A model generated the notes under the pieces. That model was not told where the DNA came from, ran no database searches, and saw only the letters and a program-made list of their open reading frames with translations. The position numbers and the translations under genes are program-made. A DNA stretch of 64,000 nucleotides. Origin: Algirhabdus cladophorae. Its GTDB lineage: Bacteria; Pseudomonadota; Alphaproteobacteria; Rhodobacterales; Rhodobacteraceae. How positions within the stretch are numbered: position 1 is the stretch's first letter; each line of letters opens with the position of its first letter. The stretch covers positions 1,550,001 to 1,614,000 of the forward strand of contig NZ_CP173029.1 of NCBI RefSeq assembly GCF_044772865.1, read 5' to 3'. Below are positions 16,379 to 25,744 of the stretch, in pieces.

Positions 16379-18466
16379 CTACTCTGCGGCGATTTTGATC
16401 ACAGGTTCCATGCGCTCGAGGATCTCGTCGGACAAGTGACATTTGACCTGATGATTGCCCTCCAAAACTCGCACCGGAGGCACTTCTTTTTCGCACAGGC
16501 CGCCGGGGACTTCGGACTTCCAACGACAGCGGGTTTGGAACGGACAGCCGGGGGGCGGGTTCATCGCCGATGGGATGTCGCCCTCCAACACGATATGCTG
16601 TTTTTCAACACTGGTGTCAGCAATAGGAACTGCCGACAGCAGGGCTTCGGTATAGGGATGATAGGGCGGTTGGAACACTTGATCTGTTGTGCCCAATTCG
16701 ACCACATGGCCCAGATACATCACCATCACGCGGTCGCTGAGATAGCGCACGATGCTGAGGTCATGGGAGATAAACAGCAGCGTGGTCTTCTCTTCGCGCT
16801 GGATTTCCATCAGTAGGTCGGTCACAGCGGCCTGGACAGACACATCCAGCGCCGAGACAGGCTCGTCCGCCACAACGATCCGTGCACCACCTGCAAAGGC
16901 CCGCGCGATGCCGACCCGTTGCTTTTGACCACCTGACAACTGCCGCGGCATACGGTCTGCAAAGGCGCGTGGCAGTTTCACCAAATCCAGCAGGTTCAGC
17001 ATTTTCTCACGGCGCTCGGTTTCGTTGGCGCCGATGCCAAAGATCTCCAAGGCACGAATGATCTGACGGCCCACAGTCATAGACGGGTTCAACGTGTCAA
17101 ACGGGTTCTGGAAGACCATCTGTACATCTGAAATCGTCTTGGTATCGCGTTCTTGGATCGGGGTGCTTTCGACGTTTTTATTGTCGAGCAGGATTTGCCC
17201 GTCCGTGGCGGTCTCTAGGCCCATCAGAACCTTGGCGAAGGTGGATTTACCACAACCGGATTCACCAACGATGGCGAGGGTCTCGGATTCGCGGGCCTCA
17301 AAACTGAGGGTCTCGTTGGCTTTGACCACTTTCTTGTTGGCGCCGCCAAAGAGGGCGTTGGCCGAGACCTCATAGTATTTCTTGAGGTTGTCCATTTTCA
17401 GGACCACATCACCAACTTCGCCTTTTTCTTTCTTTTCAGCCGCAACAATAGGCGCGTTCCAGTCAATTTCCTGGAATTTCAGGCACCGGGTTTCGTGCCG
17501 GTCGTCGCCCATGATGGGATACATTGGCACTTGGTCTTGATTGCACAGCCCGTCTTCAAAGTAGTCGCAACGAGGGCCGAAATTACAGCCCTGCGGGCGT
17601 TCATGTGGCAGCGGGAAGTTGCCAGGAATGGCCACAAGGGGCCGCGAGTTTTTGTCGGCACCGGGCAGGGGGATCGACCGGAAAAGCGCCTGTGTATAAG
17701 GGTGCTGCATCTTGTCAAAGACGTCTTCGATGCTGCCTGTTTCAACGGTTTCGCCAGAATACATCACGCAGATCCGGTCGCAGGTTTCCAAAACCAGACC
17801 CAGATTGTGCGAGATAAACAACATAGACGTGCCGTATTTCTTGCCCAGATCTTTGACCAATTCGACGATGCCGGCTTCAACGGTCACATCAAGGGCCGTC
17901 GTCGGCTCGTCTAGAATCAGGAGCGATGGCTTGGACATCAGCGCCATGGCAATGACGATCCGTTGCTGCTGGCCCCCAGACAGTTGGTGCGGGAAGCTGT
18001 TGAGGATCCGCGCAGGGTCAGGCAGTTTGACGTCAGTGACCACTTGCAGGGCCAGTTTATAGGCGTCTTCTTTGCTGGCATCCTCGTGGATCATCGGAAC
18101 TTCCATCAGCTGCTTGCCGATTTTCATCGCGGGGTTCAACGACGCCATGGGTTCCTGATAAATCATCGCGATTTGCGAGCCACGAATATCGCGCAGCTCT
18201 TCTTGGGTCATCTCGTTGAGTGAGCGCCCTTTGAACTTGATGTCGCCACCGACGATTTTGCCGTTCACGCCAAGATCCTGCATGACGCCCAGCGCCACAG
18301 TGGACTTGCCACAGCCGGATTCCCCAACCAATCCCATGGCTTCGCCCGGTTGGACGATGCAGGTGAAGTCCATAACCGCGGGGATTTCCCGCAGCCGGGT
18401 GAAAAAGCTGATCGAGAGATTTTCAATCTCGAGAATGGGGCCGTCGTAGTCGCTGTCGTTTGTCAT
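16379..18466 (-). CDS. Fused dipeptide/oligopeptide ABC ATPase (DppD-DppF type)
   Basis: A single 695-residue polypeptide with two nucleotide-binding domains. Domain 1 (~10-330) has Walker A GESGCGKSTVALG, LSGGQQQRIVIAMAL and LLILDEPTTALD. Domain 2 (~345-690) has GESGCGKSTFAKVL, LSGGQKQRVGIARAF and IVVADEPVSALD. Each ends with the oligopeptide-transporter C-terminal motif (HPYTQALFRSIP, HPYTEALLSAVP) and a Cys-containing segment (CNFGPRC, CPFQTRC). The ATG at 18466 is preferred because a further in-frame extension to 18538 is low complexity. It is the last gene of the four-gene operon. Confidence 0.92.
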   Translation of the reverse strand: MTNDSDYDGPILEIENLSISFFTRLREIPAVMDFTCIVQPGEAMGLVGESGCGKSTVALGVMQDLGVNGKIVGGDIKFKGRSLNEMTQEELRDIRGSQIAMIYQEPMASLNPAMKIGKQLMEVPMIHEDASKEDAYKLALQVVTDVKLPDPARILNSFPHQLSGGQQQRIVIAMALMSKPSLLILDEPTTALDVTVEAGIVELVKDLGKKYGTSMLFISHNLGLVLETCDRICVMYSGETVETGSIEDVFDKMQHPYTQALFRSIPLPGADKNSRPLVAIPGNFPLPHERPQGCNFGPRCDYFEDGLCNQDQVPMYPIMGDDRHETRCLKFQEIDWNAPIVAAEKKEKGEVGDVVLKMDNLKKYYEVSANALFGGANKKVVKANETLSFEARESETLAIVGESGCGKSTFAKVLMGLETATDGQILLDNKNVESTPIQERDTKTISDVQMVFQNPFDTLNPSMTVGRQIIRALEIFGIGANETERREKMLNLLDLVKLPRAFADRMPRQLSGGQKQRVGIARAFAGGARIVVADEPVSALDVSVQAAVTDLLMEIQREEKTTLLFISHDLSIVRYLSDRVMVMYLGHVVELGTTDQVFQPPYHPYTEALLSAVPIADTSVEKQHIVLEGDIPSAMNPPPGCPFQTRCRWKSEVPGGLCEKEVPPVRVLEGNHQVKCHLSDEILERMEPVIKIAAE

Positions 18467-18562
18467 GTTCTGATCCCTGTTGGGGCGTGATCCGATTGTG
18501 TGCCTTTGGCACATTCTTTTTTGTGTTTTGGGCGCCAAGCGCGTGGCGTGGCGCCCAAATTT

Positions 18563-20008
18563 CTAATCCTTGAGGCTTTCTTCACGTAGGCCATCGGCTA
18601 ATAGGTTCAGACCAAGCACCAAGCTGAGCAAAGCAATCGCTGGTGGTATGGCCGGATGCAGATAGATCGACAGCAATTTACGGCCCTCGTTGATCGTGCT
18701 GCCCCAATCCGGGCTTTCGGGCGGAAGGCCAAGGCCAAAGAAGCCCAAGGTCCCCAGAAGGATCGTGGTGTAGCCAATGCGCAGACAGAAATCCACGATC
18801 AGCGGGCCACGGGCGTTTGGCAAAATCTCCCAAAGCATGATGTACCATGCGCCTTCACCCCGGGTTTGGGCCGCAGCCACGTAATCGCGGGTTTTGATGT
18901 CCAGCGCCAAGGACCGCACGATCCGGAACACAGTGGGTGAGTTCACAAAGACCACCGATACAAACACCACCAGGATCCCACCGGGCACATCAAATCCGTC
19001 TAGAAAGCCGGGCAGAACATGCACTTTGGATCCAACTTCCGAAATCAGCGACAAATAGAGCCACAACAAAATACCCAGCACGATAACCAGCAGCGGATTG
19101 CGAATATGGGGCTGCGTGTAATAGCGCGAGTTCAAAAGCACTGCAAAGAAGATGAGCGGGAAGATAAACAGCACAGCCGCCATATAGTTCGGAATGCCTG
19201 TCTCAACGATCTCCGGGGTGACAAGCAGGTAGAAGAGCAAGATCACCGGGAAGGCGAGGATCAGGTTGGCCAGAAAGCTGAGGATCGTGTCCAGCTTGCC
19301 ACCATAGTAGCCTGCAGGCAGGCCCAATGTGATCCCAACCATAAAGGCAAAGATCGTAGCAAGTGGCGCGATTTGCACCACAACCCAGCTGCCCTTGATC
19401 ATCCGGCTAAAGACGTCACGCGCCAAGTTGTCACCGCCCAGCAGATACCACATGAAATCACCGTCTTCGGCACCGCGCAACGGCGTTCCGGGGACTTTGT
19501 TTTTCATGCCTGAGACTTGGCCCAAGGCATCGTGAGTGACAATCAGATCAAACGGGCCGCCAAAGATCGCAGTGAAAACCCAAAACATCACGAGGGCAAA
19601 ACCGATCATCCCTATGGGGCTATCGAAAAGCTTGCCGTAAAGACCCAGCTTGCGCTTGTAGACGATCGACAGGGCGAAGGTCAGGATCAAGGCCACCCAT
19701 GTAGGTGTTAGGGCCTGAATGATGCCGCCAATGATGCCAGCGCCAGTGCCCAAAAACACCCCACCCACGATAAACAGCGCAAGTGCAGCCACAGATATCA
19801 GGGCAAAGGCTTTGACGCCTATCCCTACAACACCCAGTAGATCAGTGCGCCGCACGGCGGTGCCATCGGCATTCACACTGCGCGAGGCCTCGGCGGCAAA
19901 GAGGGCCACAACAGATTGAACGATGATCGTAATCAGCAAGAAGGCCAATGCGAAAAGAAGGATTGCGCTAAGCCAGTTCAGGCTCCCGGTCCAAGATAAT
20001 GGTTCCAT
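18563..20008 (-). CDS. Peptide ABC permease, DppC-like, extended
   Basis: Inner-membrane permease of 481 residues, much longer than the usual ~300. An N-terminal region of ~160 residues carries three or four extra helices. It leads into the DppC/OppC_N segment (FDSPIGMIGFALVMFWVFTAIFGG) and the BPD_transp_1 core. The coupling loop is DYVAAAQTRGEGAWYIMLWEIL, and GLGLPPESPDWG is typical of DppC. GGGAGGA precedes ATG 20008. It follows the DppB-like gene after 15 nt. Confidence 0.9.
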   Translation of the reverse strand: MEPLSWTGSLNWLSAILLFALAFLLITIIVQSVVALFAAEASRSVNADGTAVRRTDLLGVVGIGVKAFALISVAALALFIVGGVFLGTGAGIIGGIIQALTPTWVALILTFALSIVYKRKLGLYGKLFDSPIGMIGFALVMFWVFTAIFGGPFDLIVTHDALGQVSGMKNKVPGTPLRGAEDGDFMWYLLGGDNLARDVFSRMIKGSWVVVQIAPLATIFAFMVGITLGLPAGYYGGKLDTILSFLANLILAFPVILLFYLLVTPEIVETGIPNYMAAVLFIFPLIFFAVLLNSRYYTQPHIRNPLLVIVLGILLWLYLSLISEVGSKVHVLPGFLDGFDVPGGILVVFVSVVFVNSPTVFRIVRSLALDIKTRDYVAAAQTRGEGAWYIMLWEILPNARGPLIVDFCLRIGYTTILLGTLGFFGLGLPPESPDWGSTINEGRKLLSIYLHPAIPPAIALLSLVLGLNLLADGLREESLKD

Positions 20009-20023
20009 GTCTTGGGTCCTCCC

Positions 20024-21070
20024 TTATGACAATCTGATGCGTGGGTTGAGGTAGATATAGCCGATGTCCGAGATCAACTGGGTCAGCAGCACCACAAAGA
20101 CCGACACAACGGATACCCCCAAAAGCATCTCGATATCATTGTTGCCTGCCGCTTGGACAAGGGTCCATCCAAAGCCTTTGTAGTTAAACAGGGTCTCGAC
20201 GATCACCACGCCATTCAGCAACCACGGGATTTGCAGCATGATCACCGTAAAGGGGGCGATCAGCGCGTTACGCAAAGCGTGTTTGAGAACGATGGTGCCA
20301 AAGCTGACACCTTTGAGACGGGCCGTGCGGATATACTGCGCAGTCATCACTTCGGTCATCGAAGCCCGGGTCATCCGTGCGATATAGCCCATGCCGTAAA
20401 GCGCGATGGTCAAAACGGGCAGGGTAAAGTTGGCAAAGGTCGCGTCATCCATGGCGGATGTGGCGGTGCCTTTGAACCATTTGAGCCCCACAGCAGAAGA
20501 GGCAAAGACAGCAATAAAAATAACGCCAGAGACATATTCAGGTGTGGCCGTGGTCACAATGGATACAGTCGACAAGCTGCGGTCTGTGCGGGATCCTTCG
20601 CGCATGCCAGCCAGCACACCGATGATCAACGCCCCGGGCACCATGACCATCATGACCCAGAACATCAGCTTGCCGGTTAGGGACAATCGCGTGGCGATAA
20701 TGCCGGACACGTCTTCTTTGAAAACCGTGGAAAAGCCCCAGTCGCCTTGCAAAACGCCACAAAACTGTGGGGCATCTTCCAGTTCCATGCCTGGTGCTTG
20801 GCAACGGGCACGGGTTTTCCCGTCAGATCCTTCGATCACATAGCCCGGTAAAACGCCCAGCCATTGGCCGTATTTCACAGGGGTGGATTGCAAATATCCG
20901 CGATTGGTCAAAAAGCTGGTCACGGCTTCGTCCGACATACGGAAGTTGCCTTGGGTCTTGGCCAGTTTTTCGAGGTTCGGATAGAGGTTCGTCAGGAAAA
21001 AGACAACGTAAGTCAGGCAAAGTGCCGTGAGGATCATAACCCCCAATCGGCGTATAATAAACAGTCCCAT
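20024..21070 (-). CDS. Peptide ABC permease, DppB-like
   Basis: Inner-membrane permease of 348 residues, beginning with the family-typical helix (FIIRRLGVMILTALCLTYVVFFL). A large periplasmic loop lies between helices 1 and 2. The BPD_transp_1 core has the coupling loop QYIRTARLKGVSFGTIVLKH. The periplasmic loop holds two Cys (in RCQAPG and FCGVLQGDWGF) that could form a disulfide. It is the second gene of the operon, separated from the binding-protein gene by a terminator-like hairpin. Confidence 0.92.
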   Translation of the reverse strand: MGLFIIRRLGVMILTALCLTYVVFFLTNLYPNLEKLAKTQGNFRMSDEAVTSFLTNRGYLQSTPVKYGQWLGVLPGYVIEGSDGKTRARCQAPGMELEDAPQFCGVLQGDWGFSTVFKEDVSGIIATRLSLTGKLMFWVMMVMVPGALIIGVLAGMREGSRTDRSLSTVSIVTTATPEYVSGVIFIAVFASSAVGLKWFKGTATSAMDDATFANFTLPVLTIALYGMGYIARMTRASMTEVMTAQYIRTARLKGVSFGTIVLKHALRNALIAPFTVIMLQIPWLLNGVVIVETLFNYKGFGWTLVQAAGNNDIEMLLGVSVVSVFVVLLTQLISDIGYIYLNPRIRLS

Positions 21071-21130
21071 AAAGGCCCCTGTTGGCTGGTTTGCACGAAA
21101 GGCTCTGATGGCCTTTTTGGCAGTCTAGCG

Positions 21131-21159
21131 AAAAAGGCCGCCCTCGGTTGAGGACGGCC
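21131..21159 (-). terminator. Hairpin plus T run between binding-protein and permease genes
   Basis: A 10-bp stem (21136-21145 with 21150-21159, one G-U pair) with a 4-nt loop is followed on the minus strand by T at 21131-21135. It lies just after the binding-protein stop and before dppB-like. It should terminate part of the transcripts and lower permease expression. Confidence 0.75.
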
Positions 21160-21174
21160 CAGTTAGTGTCAAGC

Positions 21175-22845
21175 TTAGGCTTTGAAACCGTACTTGTAGG
21201 TCTGTGGCAGATAGGCGATGTGCATATCTGCGCCCACCACATTCTCGCTGTAGTGGCGGTAGATCGAACGCCAGTACGGCTGGATCGTCACACCCTCTTC
21301 GACCATGATGGCCTGAATTTTGCCCATCACCACGCGACGCGCGTCGGCATCAGCGATCGAGTTGGCCTCGGCCAGAAGCGCGTCGAACTCGGCATTTGCA
21401 AAACCAGATTCGTTCCATGCTTCGCCGGAACGGTAGGCCAATGCCAACACCTGCGTGCCCAGCGGGCGGTGGTTCCAGTTTGTCGAGGAGAACGGGTATT
21501 TCGCCCAGTCGTTCCAGAACGTGGAGCCCGGCAAAATGGTCCGCTTGACGTTGATGCCAGCATCGCGCAACTGGGCGGCAACCGCGTCAGTTGTGTTTTT
21601 GCGCCAGTCATCGTCGATCGACAGCAGCTCGTGCTCGTAATCGCCCATGCCTGCTTCGTCCATCAGCGCCTTGGCGGCTGCGGGATCGTAAGGCATGCGG
21701 TCAACGGACGCGTCAAACTCTGGGTGAACAGGGCCCACGTGCATGTTGCCTGCAACCGCACCGCGACCAGCATAGCCCAGCTCAAGACAAACGGCGTTAT
21801 CAACGGCCATTGCGATCGCTTGGCGCACGCGCTTGTCAGCATAGGGCTGCTTGCCGTCGACTTCGGCCAATTGGTTTGGACGAATAACAACAGTCGCACC
21901 GGACACAACTTCGGATTCCACAAAGCCAAGACCTGTGAGAATGTCGATAAAGTCACCAACAGTTTCATAAAGCATGTCAACTTCTTCGGCTTCAACGGCG
22001 GCAACCCATGCCGCAGGATCGGTGCCGTAGTCGATGTATTCCATGCTATCGAGGTAGAAACCGCCCTCTGGGAAGGCTGTGTCGCCCCACCATTCGTGGC
22101 CCGAACGAGTGATAACGGCTTTAACGCCCACTTCGAGGCTTTCGATTTTCATCGGGCCTGTACCGATCTGTGTGCCCAACATGTCGTCTGGGTTGTGATC
22201 AGCGTGCGTGACCGCAGCAGGGTAATCGGCCATGCCCGGAATGATTGTGATATCTGGCGCAGGCAGGGTCAGCTTAACTGTGTGGCTGTCCATAACGGTG
22301 ATTGCGCCGTCGATTGCTTTGTTGGTGTCAGCATCGATCAGGCTGGACATACGACCCGCCATCGAGTTGCCTTCTACGTCTTTGTCACACCAGCCAGTGA
22401 TCACACGGGCCACATCGTCGGCTGTGAAATCGTCGCCGTTGTTCCACTTGACGCCTTTACGGACGTTCAATGTGTATTCTGTGGCGTCGGAATTGGCGTC
22501 CCAGCTTTCCAACAACATGCCGCGGAACGAACCGTCGGAGTTGTATTCAACCAGATATTCCAGATAGCCTGATGTCAGAAACGCAATTTGCGTCCAGTCA
22601 TATGTGCGTGGATCTTTCAACGCGCGAACTTCCATCTGCATGCGCATTGTGCCGCCACGCTTTGGTGTGGCGTGGCCCGCAGCGGTTGCTGGCGTCGCGC
22701 CGATCAGTGCATATGCACCTGCAGCAGAAACACCCAAAGCGGTTGCGCGCGTCAAAAATTCACGGCGGTCCATGTGACCCGCTTCGTGTTCTTGTGCGTA
22801 CATCAGCGCTGCTGGATGCAATGTTTCGTGAGTGTGTTGCGTCAT
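21175..22845 (-). CDS. Peptide/solute ABC substrate-binding protein with Tat signal
   Basis: Family 5 extracellular solute-binding protein, 556 residues, periplasmic. The N-terminus is unusual: about 26 polar residues precede a twin-arginine motif (DRREFLTRATALGVSAAGAY), so export is probably by Tat. The mature chain has GGTMRMQMEVRALKDPRTYDW and the family hallmark WNNGDDFTADDVARVITGW (consensus F.DG.p.tA.DV). It is the first gene of the peptide ABC operon. The exact ligand is unknown; dipeptides, opines or oligopeptides are all possible. Confidence 0.9.
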   Translation of the reverse strand: MTQHTHETLHPAALMYAQEHEAGHMDRREFLTRATALGVSAAGAYALIGATPATAAGHATPKRGGTMRMQMEVRALKDPRTYDWTQIAFLTSGYLEYLVEYNSDGSFRGMLLESWDANSDATEYTLNVRKGVKWNNGDDFTADDVARVITGWCDKDVEGNSMAGRMSSLIDADTNKAIDGAITVMDSHTVKLTLPAPDITIIPGMADYPAAVTHADHNPDDMLGTQIGTGPMKIESLEVGVKAVITRSGHEWWGDTAFPEGGFYLDSMEYIDYGTDPAAWVAAVEAEEVDMLYETVGDFIDILTGLGFVESEVVSGATVVIRPNQLAEVDGKQPYADKRVRQAIAMAVDNAVCLELGYAGRGAVAGNMHVGPVHPEFDASVDRMPYDPAAAKALMDEAGMGDYEHELLSIDDDWRKNTTDAVAAQLRDAGINVKRTILPGSTFWNDWAKYPFSSTNWNHRPLGTQVLALAYRSGEAWNESGFANAEFDALLAEANSIADADARRVVMGKIQAIMVEEGVTIQPYWRSIYRHYSENVVGADMHIAYLPQTYKYGFKA

Positions 22846-23093
22846 CTTTTTCTCCCTGTGACACTACTTTTATTGGATCTGAGACAAGAGGTCTTTGAAA
22901 GTTATCTGTTTTCCCCACATCTCGCGTTTTAGTTAAAAACGCCCCAGATCCATTTCGCGCAGATAAATTCTCAGCGTCAACAGCTAGTTTCGCCAATTTT
23001 GCTCACAAAAGCGACATTCAGTTGTTCTATTCGCGACATGGCGGGGCATGACCAATGTTGTTTGATTTTTGTCTTTTTGGAAAAACTTCGCGC

Positions 23094-23909
23094 TTAGGTA
23101 GTGCTGGGCGTGAGCACAGTGTTTTGGGCTTTTTTGAAACCGGATGGTGTTTGGCCGCAATGAGTTTGAAACCCACGGGTAAAGTAGGCCGCACTGGAAA
23201 AGCCCAAGGCGGCGGCGACGTCTTTGATTGGTGTGCCGTGGTCGATAATGGCCTCTTTGGCGGCGCGGTATTTGCGATCCGCCACAAGGGTAGAGGCGGG
23301 TTTGTTCAAGGCCTCTTTCGTAGCGCGGGTCAAATGCGTGGGCGTGACGCCAAGGGCCGCTGCGTAGTGCTGCGGTGATTTATCTGAGGCAAATCCAGCC
23401 TCCAACATCGACAAAAATGCGCGGCTTAGCCGTTGGGCTGCACTCAGGCGTTGCGGTGAAAACAGCAAACGGTCATGGCGCAACAACCAAACCGTCAACA
23501 GCAAAACATTGGCCTGAATGGCGCGGTTTTGGCCAATTTCAACGGTTTGTGTCTCGCGGCGCAAGGTCTCGAACAGTTGGGCCATATCCCGCTGCGCCGA
23601 TGGATCTGACAGACGGTATAGCTGCGACTTGGGCTCGCCCACGCGACGCGCCAGTTGATCTGTGGCAAGAATATTCAGGAACGTGCCTGCGGAGGTTTGT
23701 AATTGAAATGGCACCTTTGCAGGCACGCTGACCAAACTGTTTTGCGACAGGCCGACTTCGGCACCGGCAACAATGGCACGGGCTTGTCCGCGCGTTACCC
23801 AAAAGTAACGATCCTGCGGTGCGCTGTGCAGCATCTCGTGTCGCCACGCAAACGACGGATTCGTGCTGCTGATGGTGGACACCAAAGTGCCGTGGGCTGC
23901 TTTTGTCAT
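23094..23909 (-). CDS. AraC-family transcriptional regulator
   Basis: A 271-residue regulator. An N-terminal cupin-like effector domain (~15-140) precedes a C-terminal double helix-turn-helix, ~170-265. Helix 1 region: SPQHYAAALGVTPTHLTRAT. Helix 2 region: PIKDVAAALGFSSAAYFTRGF, followed by CGQTPSGFK. It lies directly upstream of the peptide ABC operon on the same strand, 248 bp away, and may regulate it. No binding site could be identified by eye in that gap. Confidence 0.92.
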   Translation of the reverse strand: MTKAAHGTLVSTISSTNPSFAWRHEMLHSAPQDRYFWVTRGQARAIVAGAEVGLSQNSLVSVPAKVPFQLQTSAGTFLNILATDQLARRVGEPKSQLYRLSDPSAQRDMAQLFETLRRETQTVEIGQNRAIQANVLLLTVWLLRHDRLLFSPQRLSAAQRLSRAFLSMLEAGFASDKSPQHYAAALGVTPTHLTRATKEALNKPASTLVADRKYRAAKEAIIDHGTPIKDVAAALGFSSAAYFTRGFQTHCGQTPSGFKKAQNTVLTPSTT

Positions 23910-24000
23910 CGCGCCAGTAAAGCCATTTGGTTGAAATAGTGCAAGCCAATTGGGTTATCTGGGATAAAACAGGCAGGAAATAATCAGTAAGTGACAGAAA

Positions 24001-24879
24001 TCAAAGATCAGCGGCGGAAATCGGTGTCCAGTTGCCCATGCGGGCCCGAAACCATGTGCGTTGCCGTTTTGCGTATTGCTGGGTGGCGATCGTTGCGGCC
24101 TCTTTGGCCTGCTCCAACGTCAGGTCTTCGCGCAAGTAGGCCATAAGTTCCGGTGCCCCGATGGCCTTATGCGCCGGAGCATCTGGATCAAACATGGGCT
24201 GATTTTGCCGGGCTTCCTCCAGTGCACCTAATTCAATCATTTGTTCAAATCGCAAGGCAATGCGAGGGGTCAGCCAGTCTTTTGGGGCCTCCAGAACCAA
24301 CGCGGTCACAGTGTCCAAAGGCATCAAGGGGGGCGGTGTGGCGTCATGCCATGCTTGCAACCCGCGCCCCGTTGCAGTCAGAACTTCCCACGCCCGCTGC
24401 ACCCGCATGGGGTTGGACTGGTCGATCAAGGATCGGCTGGGGGCATCGAGGGCTTCCAGCATTTGGGTGAAATCTGCCTCGCGCAATTGGTTACCTTCGG
24501 CGCGAATAGCCGGGGGGATTTCAGGAATTTCAGCGAGGCCCTCGGTCAGGGCTCGAAAATACAGCCCCGTACCGCCGACAATGATCAACCGCTCGCCACT
24601 GGCGCGCACATCGGCAACGTCGCGCAACCAGGCCCCAACCGAATAAGATACATCCGGCGGGACATGGCCATATAGGTGGTGCGACGCACGGGCCTCGTCT
24701 GCGAGGGAAGGGCGTGCTGTCAGAACCCGCCAATTCGAATAAACCTGCAAAGCATCGGCATTGACGATCACGCCGCCACGACGTTCTGCAATTTCCAGCG
24801 CCAAACCGGATTTGCCCGACGCGGTTGGCCCGGCAATCAAGACGTCTTGCGCCTGAGGAATGTCAGAGATTGGAACCAC
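24001..24879 (-). CDS. miaA: tRNA dimethylallyltransferase
   Basis: MiaA transfers dimethylallyl to A37 of tRNAs reading UNN codons. The 292-residue protein has P-loop GPTASGKSGLALE, the substrate motif NADALQVYSNWRVLTARPS, and GGTGLYFRALTEGLAEIP. The start is read as GTG 24879; no better ATG is present near the homology start. It diverges from pyrH with 139 bp between the starts, which should hold both promoters. Confidence 0.95.
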   Translation of the reverse strand: MVPISDIPQAQDVLIAGPTASGKSGLALEIAERRGGVIVNADALQVYSNWRVLTARPSLADEARASHHLYGHVPPDVSYSVGAWLRDVADVRASGERLIIVGGTGLYFRALTEGLAEIPEIPPAIRAEGNQLREADFTQMLEALDAPSRSLIDQSNPMRVQRAWEVLTATGRGLQAWHDATPPPLMPLDTVTALVLEAPKDWLTPRIALRFEQMIELGALEEARQNQPMFDPDAPAHKAIGAPELMAYLREDLTLEQAKEAATIATQQYAKRQRTWFRARMGNWTPISAADL

Positions 24880-25018
24880 GGGGAATGTCGTGCCTTAGCC
24901 GGTGAAATCATTACGGTAAAATGCGCCTCTTTGCCTGATTGGACCTGTTTGGCGATTGAACCTGACCCCGAAGTAAGACATTTTAGCCGCGAACCCAAGC
25001 CAGCATTGGAAGCCAACC

Positions 25019-25744
25019 ATGACCAGCCCTGCCCAGACCACCTTCAAACGCGTGTTGCTCAAGATTTCAGGTGAGGCGTTGATGGGGGATCAGGGGTTTG
25101 GGCTGCACCCGCCAACTGTTGAACGGATCGCGGCAGAGGTGAAAACCGTCCATGATATGGGCGTTGAGATCTGCATGGTGATCGGTGGCGGCAACATTTT
25201 CCGCGGTCTTCAGGGCTCGGCTCAGGGGATGGAACGGACCACGGCAGACTATATGGGAATGCTGGCCACTGTGATGAACGCCCTTGGTATGCAGTCCGCG
25301 TTGGAAGGGCTGGGCATCCACACCCGCGTGATCAGTGCGATCCCCATGGATCAAGTCTGCGAGCCCTATATCCGCCGGCGCGCTGTGCGGCACTTGGAAA
25401 AAGCGCGCGTCTGCATTTTCGCGGCAGGCACGGGCAACCCGTATTTTACGACAGATACGGCGGCCACTTTGCGGGCCTCCGAGATGTCATGCGAAGCGAT
25501 CTTTAAAGGCACCAAAGTAGATGGTGTCTACGATAAAGATCCTGCGTTGCACGATGATGCGGTGCGGTACGATATGGTTAGCTACGACGATGTCTTGCAA
25601 AAACGTCTTGGCGTAATGGACGCCAGCGCCATTGCTTTGGCGCGGGACAACAACCTGCCGATCATCGTGTTTTCACTGGATGAGCCGGGTGGTTTCAAAG
25701 GCATCTTGGCGGGTGAAGGCACTTACACTCGCGTTGAAGGATAG
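25019..25744 (+). CDS. pyrH: UMP kinase
   Basis: Bacterial UMP kinase (amino-acid kinase fold), making UDP for nucleotide and envelope synthesis; 241 residues. Motifs include VLLKISGEALMG, MVIGGGNIFRG, ERTTADYMGMLATVMNALG and GTGNPYFTTDTAA. Its 3' end overlaps the convergent Hint-domain gene by 22 bp. It is the first gene of the pyrH-frr-uppS-cdsA-dxr cluster, but an opposing gene separates it from frr. Confidence 0.97.
   Translation: MTSPAQTTFKRVLLKISGEALMGDQGFGLHPPTVERIAAEVKTVHDMGVEICMVIGGGNIFRGLQGSAQGMERTTADYMGMLATVMNALGMQSALEGLGIHTRVISAIPMDQVCEPYIRRRAVRHLEKARVCIFAAGTGNPYFTTDTAATLRASEMSCEAIFKGTKVDGVYDKDPALHDDAVRYDMVSYDDVLQKRLGVMDASAIALARDNNLPIIVFSLDEPGGFKGILAGEGTYTRVEG

Noticed and set aside
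21148..22572. 474-residue plus-strand open frame
   Set aside because: Antisense to the peptide-binding protein gene; no start signal or domain.
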